From: Pseudomonas alcaligenes
GTDB taxonomy: Bacteria > Pseudomonadota > Gammaproteobacteria > Pseudomonadales > Pseudomonadaceae
DNA: 64,000 nucleotides
Direction of reading: 5' to 3'
Assembly (NCBI RefSeq): GCF_041729615.1
Contig: NZ_CP154874.1
Coordinates: 4,013,501 to 4,077,500 of the forward strand
In this document: positions 18,566 to 27,672 of the stretch, piece after piece
Layout: every line of letters starts with the position of its first letter
Numbering within the stretch: position 1 is the first letter of the stretch
Made by a program: the position numbers and the translations under genes
The notes under the pieces: generated by a model
What the model saw: only the letters and a program-made list of their open reading frames with translations
The model's database searches: none
What the model was told of the DNA's origin: nothing

Positions 18566-20182
18566 TTACAGGCGGGCGACGCCAAAGGTGGACGATTTGA
18601 GCGGCCGTACCGCGGCCTCCGCGCAGATGTCGAGCAGAAAGCCCAGCAGCTTGCGGGTATCGCGCGGGTCGATCAGGCCGTCGTCCCACAGGCTGGCAGT
18701 GCCGTAGAGCGCGGTGGATTGGCTGTCGAGTTTCTGCGCAGTCATCTGCTCGAGCATGTCGAGCATTTTCGGATCGGCTTCCTTGCCTTCCTTGAGGTGC
18801 TTCTCCTCGGTAACGATGCGCAGCACCTTGCCGGCCTGCGCGCCGCCCATCACGGCGGTCTTGCTGTTGGGCCAGGCGAAGATAAAGCGCGGATCCAGCC
18901 CTCTACCGCACATGGCGTAGTTGCCTGCGCCGTAGGAGCCGCCGACGACTATGGTCAGCTTGGGCACGGTGGCGTTGGCCACGGCCTGGATCATCTTCGA
19001 GCCGTGCTTGATCACGCCGTTCTGCTCGGACTCCGTCCCCACCATGAAGCCGGTGGTGTTGTGGAAGAACAGGATCGGCGTATTGCTCTGCTCGCACAGC
19101 TGGATGAACTGGGCAGCCTTGGCCGCGCCACGCGGGGTGATCGGGCCGTTGTTGCCGATGATGCCGCAGCTGTGGCCTTCGATGGCCAGGTGACCGCAGA
19201 CGGTCTGGCTGTCGAACTCGTTCTTGAAGTCGAGGAACTCCGAGCCGTCGGCGATGCGCGCGATGATCTCGCGCACGTCATAGGGCTTCTTGGCATCGGC
19301 CGGGACTATGCCCAGCAGCTCCTCGGCCGGGTACAGCGGCTCGCGCCAGGTACGTTTCTCACGAGCCGGCAGTTGTTGGTTCCACGGCAGCATGCCGACG
19401 ATCTCGCGGGCCAGGCGCACGCCATCGGCGTCGTTCTCGGCCAGGTATTCGGCGGTGCCGGCGACCTGGGCATGCATCTCGGCGCCGCCCAGCTGTTCGT
19501 CGGTGGCCACTTCACCGGTGGCGGCCTTGAGCAGGGGCGGGCCGGCGAGGAACATCTTGGCCTTGCCGCGCACCACCACCACGTAGTCGGACAGGCCCGG
19601 CTGGTAGGCGCCGCCGGCGGTGCTGGAACCGTGCACCACGGTGATCTGCGGCAGGCCCATGGCCGACATGCGCGCCTGGTTGGCGAAGCCGCGCGCGCCT
19701 TCGACGAAGATGTCGGCGGCGTAGTTGAGGTTGGCGCCGCCGCTTTCGGCCAGGGTCACCACCGGTAGTTTGTTCTCGAAGGCGATCTGCTGCAGGCGCA
19801 GGGATTTCTTCAGCCCGGTGGGGGAGATGGTGCCGCCCTTGATCGCGCTGTTGTTGGCGATCACCAGGCTGCGCACACCGGCGATGTAGCCGATACCGGC
19901 GATGATGCCGCCGCCGGCCATGCTGCCGTCCTTGTCGTCGTGCAGCTTGTAGCCGGCCAGCGAGGACAGCTCGAGGAAGGGCGCGCCCGGGTCGAGCAGC
20001 AGGTTCAGGCGCTCGCGCGGCAGCAGCTGGCCGCGGCGCTCGAACTTGGCCTTGGCCTCATTGGCCTTGTCCAGCACCTTCTGCTCCACGTCGCGGAAGC
20101 TGGCGATGGCGGCCAGCATGGCCTCGCGGTTCTGCGCGAAGCCTTCGCCGTGAACGTCGATTTCCGACTGGATGACAGGCAT
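18566..20182 (-). CDS. atuC: Geranyl-CoA carboxylase carboxyltransferase (beta) subunit AtuC
   Basis: A 538-aa biotin-dependent carboxyltransferase with the acyl-CoA and carboxybiotin binding glycine-rich blocks (GGGIIAGIGYIAG near the N-terminus, GGSYGAGNYAM and VMGGAQAGKV near the C-terminus). It partners AtuF. The start MPVIQSEIDVHGEGF is preceded by AGGAGTAACCCC; the longer upstream frame has no support. It begins 4 nt after the atuB stop codon. Confidence 0.92.
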   Translation of the reverse strand: MPVIQSEIDVHGEGFAQNREAMLAAIASFRDVEQKVLDKANEAKAKFERRGQLLPRERLNLLLDPGAPFLELSSLAGYKLHDDKDGSMAGGGIIAGIGYIAGVRSLVIANNSAIKGGTISPTGLKKSLRLQQIAFENKLPVVTLAESGGANLNYAADIFVEGARGFANQARMSAMGLPQITVVHGSSTAGGAYQPGLSDYVVVVRGKAKMFLAGPPLLKAATGEVATDEQLGGAEMHAQVAGTAEYLAENDADGVRLAREIVGMLPWNQQLPAREKRTWREPLYPAEELLGIVPADAKKPYDVREIIARIADGSEFLDFKNEFDSQTVCGHLAIEGHSCGIIGNNGPITPRGAAKAAQFIQLCEQSNTPILFFHNTTGFMVGTESEQNGVIKHGSKMIQAVANATVPKLTIVVGGSYGAGNYAMCGRGLDPRFIFAWPNSKTAVMGGAQAGKVLRIVTEEKHLKEGKEADPKMLDMLEQMTAQKLDSQSTALYGTASLWDDGLIDPRDTRKLLGFLLDICAEAAVRPLKSSTFGVARL

Positions 20183-20186
20183 GGGG

Positions 20187-21056
20187 TTACTCCTGATCCT
20201 TGAATACTTCGGGCAGATAGGCCCGGTGGAAGCCGTTGTAGGACTCGCTGGATTTCGCCTTGCCCAGGGTCCAGGCACGGGTACCCTGGCTGGCGGCGCC
20301 ATCGATGCGGATGGTGTTGCCACTGATGAAGTTGGCGCCCGGGGTGAGCAGGAAGACGATGGCCGAAGCCACCTCCGACTCGGTGCCGATGCGCTGCAGC
20401 GGCACGTGATCCTTGAGGTTGCGGATCATGTTCTTCATGGACTCCGGGTAGGTATCCATGCCGCTGGAGGCAATCCAGCCCGGCGCCACGGCATTGACCC
20501 GCACGCCCGAATGGCCCCATTCGTAGGCGGCGGTTTTGGTGAAGTTCTCCATGCCGGCGCGTGCGGCTCCGGAGTGGCCCATGCCGGGCATGCCGCCCCA
20601 CATGTCGGCGAGCATGTTGACGATGCTGCCGCCGGTCTTGCTCATGCTCTGCAAGTAGACTTCCTTGGCCACCAGGAAGCCGCCGACCAGGTTGGTGCGC
20701 ACCACCGTCTCGAAGCCTTTCTGGTTGATGCCGATCAGCGGTGCCGGGAACTGGCCGCCGGCGTTGTTGACCAGGTGATGGATGTGGCCCTGCTCGGCGA
20801 TGACCGCCTTGACCATGGCCTTGACCGCTTCCTCGTCACGGATGTCGCACACCTGGAAGCTGGCCTTGCCGCCGTCCTCGAGGATTTCGCCGCAGGTCTT
20901 TTCCAGCTTTTCCAGCTTGCGCCCGACCAGCACCACCCGGGCGCCCAGGTGAGCCAGTTCGTGGGCCACGCAGCGGCCGATGCCGCTGCCGCCGCCGGTG
21001 ACCAGGATGGTCTGGCCGCTGAACAGGCCGGGCTTGAATACGGAGTCGTAACTCAT
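20187..21056 (-). CDS. atuB: Short-chain dehydrogenase/reductase AtuB
   Basis: A 289-aa SDR with VTGGGSGIG and NNAGG cofactor motifs. The usual YxxxK catalytic pair is replaced by HSGAARAGMENFTK, as in trans-2-enoyl-CoA reductase and dienoyl-CoA reductase relatives, so it more likely acts on an acyl-CoA double bond than on a hydroxyl. The atu literature lists it as a dehydrogenase of the terpene pathway without a settled substrate. It is tightly packed between atuA (14-nt gap) and atuC (4-nt gap). Confidence 0.87.
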   Translation of the reverse strand: MSYDSVFKPGLFSGQTILVTGGGSGIGRCVAHELAHLGARVVLVGRKLEKLEKTCGEILEDGGKASFQVCDIRDEEAVKAMVKAVIAEQGHIHHLVNNAGGQFPAPLIGINQKGFETVVRTNLVGGFLVAKEVYLQSMSKTGGSIVNMLADMWGGMPGMGHSGAARAGMENFTKTAAYEWGHSGVRVNAVAPGWIASSGMDTYPESMKNMIRNLKDHVPLQRIGTESEVASAIVFLLTPGANFISGNTIRIDGAASQGTRAWTLGKAKSSESYNGFHRAYLPEVFKDQE

Positions 21057-21070
21057 CGTGTGTGTTGTCC

Positions 21071-22858
21071 TTACAGGCTGTCAGCCAGTGCACGCGGCAC
21101 CGGAACCGGGAATTCCAGCAGCTGCTGGGCGAAGGCCTTGCCCTGCGGGTCGATGCGCAGGCTGGCGACACCGCCACCGCCCAGGGCGTTCTCCAGCAGG
21201 AAGTTCAGGCTGTGGCTGCCCGGCAGGTGCCAGCGGCTGACCTTGCCGGTCTGGCCGTCGAGAACATGCGCCATCCATTGCGCCACGGCGCCTTCGGAGA
21301 GCGCAGCCGCGATCCACGCCAGATACTCGGGTTTTCTGGCCATCACGCCGATGTTGCTGTGGTTGCCCTTGTCGCCGGAGCGGGCGACGGCCAGCTTGAT
21401 CAGCGGCACGGTCGCATCGGCGTTGCCGGCCGGGGTGGGCAGGGCGGCTGCGTCGGCGACCTGGCCGGCGTCGAACACGGCGACTTCCGGCAGGGCGACT
21501 GGCTGGCGCTCACCGTCGATCTCCACTTCCAGCGCACAGGCGCTCTTGTCGACCAGGAAGCTGAACAGGCGGATCACCGGGTAGACGGTGGGGCGCCCGC
21601 CGACGATGCCGGTCAGGCCCGGCGCCATGCCGGTGGCCGCCTGGGCGATCTCGCGGGAGAACAGGATCAGTGCTTCCTTCTTGGCGTGACGCACGCCGAG
21701 CTTGACCACCACTTCGCGGGTGTCCTTCCTCTGGGCGTGAGGTCCATAAGTGGCCTCGGTGCCCAGCAGCTCGATGCACACTTCCTTGTACGGACCCCAG
21801 CCGCGCTCGGCGAACATCTCTTCGGTCTTGTTGATGATGGCCTGGCTGACGCGCTCGGCCTTGGCCACGGCATCGATGCCGGCCAGCAGGCAGCTGGCGG
21901 TGCAGCGGAAGCCGTCCGGGTGGGTGGCGCTGACCTTGTACTGGGCGGTCGGCGCAAGGCCGCGGGCGCCTTTCAGCTCGACGCGGTTGGCGCCGACCTG
22001 GGTCAGTTGCACCTGGGTGAAGTCGCAGACCACATCGGGCAGGTAGTAGGCACGCGGGTCGCCGATCTCGTAGAGCATCTGCTCGCCTACCGAGAGGGTG
22101 GAGATCAGCCCGCCGGTGCCTTCGGGTTTGGCAACCACGAAGCTGCCGTCGGCCTGCACCTCGACGATGGGGAAGCCAATATGTTCGTAGTCCGGCACGT
22201 CGCGCCAGTCGGTGAAGTTGCCGCCGGTGCACTGCGCGCCGCATTCGATGATGTGACCCGCCAGAGCGGCCTGGGCCAGCTTGTCGTAGTCGCTCCAGGC
22301 CCAGTCGAATTCATGTACCAGCGCGGCGCTGACCACCGCGCTGTCGACCACGCGGCCAGTGATGACGATATCGGCGCCGGCCTCCAGCGCGGCGACTATG
22401 CCCGGCGCGCCGAGGTAGGCATTGACCGACACGCACATCGGCGGCAGCGGGGCGCCGGTGAACATTTCGCTGGTGCCGGCCTTGGCCAGCTCGCCCAGCT
22501 TGGGCTGCAGGTTGTCGCCATGCAGCACGGCGATCTTCAGGTTGACCCCGGCCTTCTCGCAGGCCGCAGCCAGGGCCTTGGCGCAGGAGGTGGGGTTGAC
22601 GCCGCCGGCGTTGCTGATCACGCGGATCTTCTTTTGCGCGATCTCGCCCAGCAGCGGGGCCAGCACCTCGACGAAGTCGGTGGCATAGCCCTCGTCCGGC
22701 TTCTTCATGCGCGCGCCGGCCATGATCGACATGGTCACTTCGGCGAGGTAGTCGAACACCAGGTAGTCCAGTTCGGCGCCGCGAACCAGCTGGGCGGCGG
22801 CAGTGGAGGTATCGCCCCAGAAGGCGGAAGCGCAGCCGATGCGTACGGTTTGGGTCAT
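21071..22858 (-). CDS. atuA: Acyclic terpene utilisation protein AtuA
   Basis: A 595-aa DUF1446-family protein, the first gene of the atu operon. The N-terminus [14 protein letters not shown] and the segment [16 protein letters not shown] are conserved in this family. It is proposed to act on 3-hydroxy-3-isohexenylglutaryl-CoA or a neighbouring intermediate, but its reaction is not firmly known. The ATG at 22858 is chosen; an in-frame GTG at 22876 is possible. Its promoter lies among the two AtuR-type operators upstream. Confidence 0.9.
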   Translation of the reverse strand: MTQTVRIGCASAFWGDTSTAAAQLVRGAELDYLVFDYLAEVTMSIMAGARMKKPDEGYATDFVEVLAPLLGEIAQKKIRVISNAGGVNPTSCAKALAAACEKAGVNLKIAVLHGDNLQPKLGELAKAGTSEMFTGAPLPPMCVSVNAYLGAPGIVAALEAGADIVITGRVVDSAVVSAALVHEFDWAWSDYDKLAQAALAGHIIECGAQCTGGNFTDWRDVPDYEHIGFPIVEVQADGSFVVAKPEGTGGLISTLSVGEQMLYEIGDPRAYYLPDVVCDFTQVQLTQVGANRVELKGARGLAPTAQYKVSATHPDGFRCTASCLLAGIDAVAKAERVSQAIINKTEEMFAERGWGPYKEVCIELLGTEATYGPHAQRKDTREVVVKLGVRHAKKEALILFSREIAQAATGMAPGLTGIVGGRPTVYPVIRLFSFLVDKSACALEVEIDGERQPVALPEVAVFDAGQVADAAALPTPAGNADATVPLIKLAVARSGDKGNHSNIGVMARKPEYLAWIAAALSEGAVAQWMAHVLDGQTGKVSRWHLPGSHSLNFLLENALGGGGVASLRIDPQGKAFAQQLLEFPVPVPRALADSL

Positions 22859-22903
22859 TGGAGTTGTCCGCAACACATGAATAGGGTGAAGCGAACACTA
22901 CCA

Positions 22904-22916
22904 AGCAAGCGCTTGG
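22904..22916. promoter_or_regulatory. AtuR-type operator 1
   Basis: The 13-mer AGCAAGCGCTTGG with central palindrome AAGCGCTT lies in the atuA-atuR intergenic region. An exact inverted second copy lies 29 nt further on. AtuR of P. aeruginosa is reported to bind two identical 13-bp sequences in this same intergenic region. Confidence 0.8.
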
Positions 22917-22945
22917 TTGAAAAGTCTTTGTGGCGACTTTCTACC

Positions 22946-22958
22946 CCAAGCGCTTGCT
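22946..22958. promoter_or_regulatory. AtuR-type operator 2
   Basis: Exact reverse complement of operator 1 (CCAAGCGCTTGCT on the plus strand), placed nearer to atuR. Two sites in opposite orientation would let AtuR repress both its own gene and the atuA promoter. Confidence 0.8.
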
Positions 22959-23016
22959 CGGCTGCCCGGCAGCCCCCTAACATCCACGGCGCAACGAGTA
23001 TTCATGTGGGGTAGTG

Positions 23017-23646
23017 ATGAGCCTGGACGAACAGAAAGCCCGGAAGGTGATGCAGGCGCTGGTGGCGCGTGGCGAGCTGACCGATCCGGAAAGCCCGCGT
23101 GGCAAGCTGCTGCAGACCGCCGCCCACCTGTTCCGCAGCAAGGGCTACGAGCGCACCACGGTCCGCGACCTGGCCAGCGCCGTGGGTATCCAGTCCGGCA
23201 GCATCTTCCACCACTTCAAGAGCAAGGACGAAATCCTCAAGGCGGTGATGGAGGAAACCATCCTCTACAACACCGCGCTGATGCGTGCCGCCCTGGCCGA
23301 GGCGCAGGGCCCGCGTGAGCGGGTGCTGGCGCTGATTCGCTGCGAGCTGCAGTCGATCATGGGGGGCACCGGCGAGGCCATGGGAGTGCTGGTCTACGAA
23401 TGGCGCTCGCTGTCCGAGGAAAGTCAGGCCTACATCCTCAGCCTGCGTGACAGCTATGAGCTGATCTGGCTCGAGGTACTGGGCGAGGCGAAGACGGCCG
23501 GGCTCTGCCAGTCCGACCCCTTCGTCCTGCGGCGCTTCCTCACCGGCGCGTTGAGCTGGACCACCACCTGGTTCCGCCCGGGCGGCAAGATGAGCCTCGA
23601 CGAGCTGGCCGAGCAGGCTCTGGCCCTGGTGATCAAGGAAGGCTGA
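23017..23646 (+). CDS. atuR: TetR-family repressor AtuR
   Basis: A 209-aa TetR regulator. The N-terminal HTH (about 28-70) reads TTVRDLASAVGIQSGSIFHHFKSK, and the C-terminal half is the helical ligand domain. Transcribed divergently from atuA, with two 13-bp operators between, it should repress the atu operon until a terpene acyl-CoA or related inducer is present. A GTG directly before the chosen ATG (23014) is an alternative start. Some 100 nt downstream begins an unrelated periplasmic protein gene. Confidence 0.92.
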   Translation: MSLDEQKARKVMQALVARGELTDPESPRGKLLQTAAHLFRSKGYERTTVRDLASAVGIQSGSIFHHFKSKDEILKAVMEETILYNTALMRAALAEAQGPRERVLALIRCELQSIMGGTGEAMGVLVYEWRSLSEESQAYILSLRDSYELIWLEVLGEAKTAGLCQSDPFVLRRFLTGALSWTTTWFRPGGKMSLDELAEQALALVIKEG

Positions 23647-23749
23647 CGCCGATAGGCTAAGCTGCAAGCACTGCCGGCTCAGATCGGCCTCGGCGACAGG
23701 GATGTGCCAGGTGCGGCTTGTTCTTCGTTCCGAGGTGAAAACGTTGCGC

Positions 23750-24544
23750 ATGTTCCGTTGGCTGTTACCCCTCGCCCTGGCACTGTGCGCGCCTGCCGTG
23801 CAAGCTGAGCAGTTGGTGCGGGTCGGTGCCTACCACTTCCCGCCCTATGTGACCAAGCCCGAGAGCCAGAGTCCTGGCGGGTTGCTACCAGAGATGCTGG
23901 TTGCGCTCAACGAGGCCCAGGACGACTACCACTTCAGCCTGGTGCCGACCTCGGTGACCCGGCGCTATCGAGACTTCACCCAGGCGCGCTACGATCTGAT
24001 CTTCTTCGAGTCGCCCGACTGGGGCTGGCAGGACATAGCCCTGGACAAGCTGGACCTGCAGATCGCCGATGCCGAGGTCTACGTCACGCGGGCCGCTCCC
24101 GATCGCGATCAGCGCTATTTCGATAGCCTGCGGGGCAAGCGCATGGCCCTGTACAGCGGCTATCACTATGGCTTTGCCGGCTTCAACGCCAACCAGGATT
24201 TCCTCATCCGCAATTTCAACGCGGTGCTGACCTATTCCCATGACAGCAACTTGCTGATGTTGCTGCACGATCGCGTCGATATCAGTGTGGTGACGCGCTC
24301 CTACCTGCGCCTGTACCAGCGGCAGAACCCCGAGGAGGGGCGACAGCTGCTGGTGTCCGAGCGTACCGATCAGGTTTACCGCCACCATGCCCTGCTGCGC
24401 CCCGAGGGCCCCATCGATGGTCTGAGCCTTGGCGAGCTACTCTCCGGGCTGCGTGCCAGTGGCAAATTGCCTGAACTGTTGGTGCGCTACCAGCTGCCGA
24501 CGGCACAGGCTGATGTCGAACTGGCCGACCCTATGCCGCATTGA
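23750..24544 (+). CDS. Orphan periplasmic solute-binding-like protein A
   Basis: A secreted 264-aa type-II periplasmic binding protein. The signal peptide is MFRWLLPLALALCAPAVQA and the mature part begins EQLVRVGAYHFPPYV. Starts further upstream exist in frame but would disrupt the signal peptide. It is a clear paralogue of the next gene: shared phrases include GKRMAL-GYHYGFAGF and FNAVLTYSH. No permease, ATPase or output domain is nearby, so the ligand and role (scavenging or sensing) are unknown. Confidence 0.78.
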   Translation: MFRWLLPLALALCAPAVQAEQLVRVGAYHFPPYVTKPESQSPGGLLPEMLVALNEAQDDYHFSLVPTSVTRRYRDFTQARYDLIFFESPDWGWQDIALDKLDLQIADAEVYVTRAAPDRDQRYFDSLRGKRMALYSGYHYGFAGFNANQDFLIRNFNAVLTYSHDSNLLMLLHDRVDISVVTRSYLRLYQRQNPEEGRQLLVSERTDQVYRHHALLRPEGPIDGLSLGELLSGLRASGKLPELLVRYQLPTAQADVELADPMPH

Positions 24545-24619
24545 CGCAGATTCTGTTGCATTTACCTGAGCCGGAGGCTGGGCTAGTCTCTGCGCAACGG
24601 GAAGAGATGCGAGGTCAGC

Positions 24620-25441
24620 ATGGATTGGTGTCGACAGGGATTGCTGCGCGCTGCGGTGCTGGCGTTGACGACACTGTTCTGTCAGGCGGCCAGCGCTGCG
24701 GACGAGGTACTGATCGCTGCGGTGCATTTCCCGCCCTACGTGATCAAGCCTGAGGAAAACCTCAATAGCGGTCTGCTTGGCGAGCTGGTGATGGCCCTCA
24801 ACCAGGTGCAGGGGCAGCATCGTTTTGCCCTGCGTGCCACCTCCCTGCCTCGGCGTTTCGACGATTTTCGTCAGGGGCGCTTCCATATCGCCATCTTCGA
24901 GAATCCGGACTGGAACTGGCAGGGCATCGCCGGAATTCGAGTCGACATGGGTCTGGAAGATGCCGAGGTGCTGATCGCCCGTGCCGAGCAGGGGCGCGAT
25001 CAGCATTACTTCGACAAGCTGATGGGCAAGCGCATGGCCTTGTTCAATGGCTACCACTATGGCTTCGCCGGTTTCAATAACGATCCAAAATGGCTGGAGC
25101 AGCACTTCAACGCAGTACTCACCTACTCCCACGAGAGCAACCTCAAGCTGGTGCTGCGCGGGCGCGCCGATATCGCCCCCATCACCCGTTCCTGGCTCGG
25201 TGCGCGCCTGCGCGAGCAACCCCAGCTCAAGGCACAGCTGTTGATCTCGGAGTGGGAGGACCAGCGCTACCGGCATTACGCCATTCTTCATCCGCAGGCG
25301 CCGATCAGTGCCGAAGACTTCCGCCAGGCCCTGCAGCTGCTGCGCGAGAATGGCGAGCTGGAGCGCATCTTCGCGCCCTACGGCATCGAGGTCAGGCCAT
25401 ACGTAGCGGGTAGCTCAGCAGCAACAGATGTAGCAAATTGA
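24620..25441 (+). CDS. Orphan periplasmic solute-binding-like protein B
   Basis: A 273-aa secreted paralogue of the preceding gene with a signal peptide ending ASAADEV. The motifs HFPPYVIKPEENLNSGLL and FNGYHYGFAGFNN match its neighbour. GAGG precedes the ATG. The two genes are 75 nt apart in the same direction, so they look like a tandem duplication that has since diverged. The 3' end runs 50 nt into the antiparallel CPBP protease gene. Confidence 0.8.
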   Translation: MDWCRQGLLRAAVLALTTLFCQAASAADEVLIAAVHFPPYVIKPEENLNSGLLGELVMALNQVQGQHRFALRATSLPRRFDDFRQGRFHIAIFENPDWNWQGIAGIRVDMGLEDAEVLIARAEQGRDQHYFDKLMGKRMALFNGYHYGFAGFNNDPKWLEQHFNAVLTYSHESNLKLVLRGRADIAPITRSWLGARLREQPQLKAQLLISEWEDQRYRHYAILHPQAPISAEDFRQALQLLRENGELERIFAPYGIEVRPYVAGSSAATDVAN

Positions 25442-26153
25442 CCGCGCCGTGCAGCACCAGCGCCGGCCACAGGCGCCCGCTGCAGTGCAGGGCCAGTCCG
25501 TAGCCCAGCCCGGCCAGCCCCGCTACCAGGGCGAATAGGGGACTGAAGGGGATGTGGGCAGCGCCGAACAACAGGGCGCTGATGCCAATTCCGGCAGCGG
25601 CGCCCAGACGTGCTACCAGAGCCCCCTGCAGCCAGCCGCGGAACAACAGTTCCTCGGCCAGTACCGCCACTCCCAGATTGACCATCAGCCACAGCCACAG
25701 CTCCTGAGGCCATTTCGGCTGCCAGCCAACCATTCCCAGCCCCAGAGCGGTCAGCGGCACCAGCAGCAGGGTTGCGAGAGCGACCAGGGCTGTCCGCCGC
25801 AGAGAGCCGCGCGGGTCGGGCTCACGCCCCAGCCACCAGGCCAGCAGGCTCAGGCCCAGCAGCAGCTTGTCCCACGCCAGGCGCAGGGCGTAGGGCGGGG
25901 CGTCGGCGCTGAGCTGGCGCGCTGGCCACAGTGGTGTGGCCTGAAAGCCGGGAAGCAGGTGCGCGGCCAGGGCGATGCCGCCGACCAGGCCGCCACTCCA
26001 CCACAGCCAGCCCGGCAGGCGGCCTTCCGCCAGGAGGATCCAGCTGGCGAACAGGGCGATCCATAGCAGCCCCAGGGGCTGGATGAAGCCCAGGGCCAGG
26101 CCCAGGCCGAGGGGCAGCGCGGGCAACAGCAGGCGCAGGTGCAGCGGTGGCAT
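25392..26153 (-). CDS. CPBP-family intramembrane metalloprotease
   Basis: A 253-aa polytopic membrane protein with the CPBP (Abi) signatures in order: EELLFRG (Glu167, Glu168, Arg172), FGAAH (His200) and HGAVN (His235, Asn239). The catalytic set is complete, so an active type-II CAAX-prenyl-protease-like enzyme is likely. The bacterial substrate is unknown. Its end overlaps the plus-strand binding-protein gene by 50 nt, tail to tail. Confidence 0.86.
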   Translation of the reverse strand: MPPLHLRLLLPALPLGLGLALGFIQPLGLLWIALFASWILLAEGRLPGWLWWSGGLVGGIALAAHLLPGFQATPLWPARQLSADAPPYALRLAWDKLLLGLSLLAWWLGREPDPRGSLRRTALVALATLLLVPLTALGLGMVGWQPKWPQELWLWLMVNLGVAVLAEELLFRGWLQGALVARLGAAAGIGISALLFGAAHIPFSPLFALVAGLAGLGYGLALHCSGRLWPALVLHGAVNLLHLLLLSYPLRMA

Positions 26154-26174
26154 GCGACGTCCTTGTGCGGGGTG

Positions 26175-26342
26175 TCAGCGCTCTTCGGCGTCCTTGGCAT
26201 CCTGCTCGGCATTGCGCTGGCGGATGCGCTTGAGCTGCTCCTCGGTCAGCGGCAGGCGGCGTGCGCTGTCACGCAGCAGCAACAGGCTGCCGAGGATGGA
26301 GCCGAGGGCGAGGACGATGATCAGCCAGGCGTACCAGGGCAT
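26175..26342 (-). CDS. DUF2897 small membrane protein
   Basis: A 55-aa protein with one membrane helix (about 4-24, WYAWLIIVLALGSILGSLLL) and a charged cytoplasmic tail rich in Gln, Arg and Glu, as in DUF2897. AAGGAGAACGCC directly precedes the ATG, which fixes the start inside a longer open frame. It lies 21 nt upstream of the CPBP gene on the same strand, and the two may be co-transcribed. The function is unknown. Confidence 0.8.
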   Translation of the reverse strand: MPWYAWLIIVLALGSILGSLLLLRDSARRLPLTEEQLKRIRQRNAEQDAKDAEER

Positions 26343-26691
26343 GGCGTTCTCCTTCGAGGCAATGGCCCACCTTAGCCGCCGGACGTCGCTCAGGCAATCG
26401 AGGCGAGCGGGCATGGCCGCTGTCAGATACCGGCAACCTGTGGCTGTTTGAATGCCAGCCATTCGCACTTCCGGGAGTAGTTGCAGGGGCGTCTTGCCTG
26501 CCCTGGCGGGCGAACTACAGCTGAAGGCCATGCGCATTCTGCTGGCTGGCACCCCGGGCTGCAGGCGGTGATGGTGGTGCATCTTCCGTTACCTTTCCAA
26601 GTCGATCCGCCGCGCGAAGCCGGCGAGCGCGAGCGGGGCGACAGGCTGTCGGCTGGTCTCGGACGGCTGCGCGCAGGGCTCGATTCCTTAG
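26343..26691. other. Intergenic region without a convincing gene
   Basis: A 349-nt stretch between DUF2897 and a small plus-strand ORF. The only structure I see is an imperfect hairpin bounded by GTAGTT (26477-26482) and AACTAC (26513-26518). It presumably holds promoters for both flanking genes, but no clear -35/-10 pair is visible. Confidence 0.4.
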
Positions 26692-26889
26692 ATGATGGAT
26701 ATCGGCATGAGCGAGGTCGCGGATCGCGGCTGGATCGTCAGGGTGGGGCAGTGCAGCGTGCCCTTTTCCACTCGGGAAGCGGCCGACCAGTTGGTCGAGC
26801 AGCTCAGGACGCGACTGGCGGCGCCGCATGGGTTGCCCGGGGCGCAGGGTCATCAAACTGTCATGCAGGAGACGCAAGATCGTCCCTGA
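26692..26889 (+). CDS. Small hypothetical protein
   Basis: A 65-aa frame encoding a compact soluble protein (ADRGWIVRVGQCSVPF, then a helix EAADQLVEQLRTRL). The codon pattern fits the host, and a strong plus-strand terminator follows 69 nt later with no other plus-strand gene to serve, which supports a real transcript. The ribosome-binding site is poor, and starts at 26692, 26695 or 26707 are all possible. No function can be assigned. Confidence 0.5.
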   Translation: MMDIGMSEVADRGWIVRVGQCSVPFSTREAADQLVEQLRTRLAAPHGLPGAQGHQTVMQETQDRP

Positions 26890-26957
26890 CAGACTGCTGC
26901 AACCGCCCAGGCAGACATGCCTGGCGCTAGCTCAGGTGACGTGCTACTCGAACTTGC

Positions 26958-26982
26958 CGCCGCGGAAACGCGGCGTTTTTTT
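26958..26982 (+). terminator. Intrinsic terminator
   Basis: Seven-bp stem CGCCGCG/CGCGGCG with a GAAA loop and seven T. It ends the plus-strand transcript through the small ORF. Confidence 0.85.
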
Positions 26983-26988
26983 GCCCGC

Positions 26989-27651
26989 TCAGCGCTGTCC
27001 GGCGATCTTGGCGATCACCTTGAGCTCGCCCGGCAGCACGTTCTGCACCGACGGGCGCGCCTTGATGCGCTGGTAGTGGCTGGCCAGTGCCGGCCAGCGT
27101 GCGGCATCCAGTGCCTCGCCGCCGTGCTCCATGTTGAGCAGCTGGGTGAAGATGGCCAGGTCGGCCTGGCTGAACTGCTCGCCGAGGAAGAATTCGCCCT
27201 GGCCCAGCGTCCGCTCCAGGTAGTCGAAATGTTGCGGCAGCTTTTCATGCAGCACACCCTGCACCGCCTGTTCGTCGCAGGCCTGGCCGAGCATGGGCTT
27301 GAGCAGGCGATTGCGGAACACGCCGAAGGTGCATAGCGGGGCCAGCTCGTAGTCGCCGTATTTCTCCAGCCAGCGCACCTTGGCGGCTTCGGCCGGGTCC
27401 CTGCCGAACAGCGGCAGGTGCTGCGGATAACGTTCCTCGATGTACTGGCAGATCACGCTGGAGTCGGCCAGGGTCAGCTCGCCGTCGCGAAAGGCCGGGA
27501 TACGTCCCAGCGGATTGAGTTCCCGATACCAGTCCGGCTGGCCATAGGGCGTGACGATCTCCAGCTGGTAATCCAGCCCCTTCTCCAGCAGGCACAGGCG
27601 CAGCTTGCGCACGAATGGCGACAAGGGTGCGCCGTAGACGATCAGGCTCAT
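26989..27651 (-). CDS. Glutathione S-transferase family protein
   Basis: A 220-aa cytosolic GST. The N-terminal thioredoxin-like domain (1-78) contains SPFVRKLRLCLLEKGL, the cis-proline segment GRIPAF and the glutathione-contact motif DSSVICQYIEE. The C-terminal helical domain (about 90-215) contains the capping segment SQADLAIFT. The substrate is unknown. It is followed on the opposite strand by a terminator and preceded by a membrane-anchored protein gene 21 nt away on the same strand. Confidence 0.9.
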   Translation of the reverse strand: MSLIVYGAPLSPFVRKLRLCLLEKGLDYQLEIVTPYGQPDWYRELNPLGRIPAFRDGELTLADSSVICQYIEERYPQHLPLFGRDPAEAAKVRWLEKYGDYELAPLCTFGVFRNRLLKPMLGQACDEQAVQGVLHEKLPQHFDYLERTLGQGEFFLGEQFSQADLAIFTQLLNMEHGGEALDAARWPALASHYQRIKARPSVQNVLPGELKVIAKIAGQR

Positions 27652-27672
27652 TGGATGTTCCCGGGGGAGAGG

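Noticed and set aside
18560-19768. Plus-strand 402-codon frame across atuC
   Set aside because: Shadow frame; AtuC on the minus strand has full carboxyltransferase motifs.
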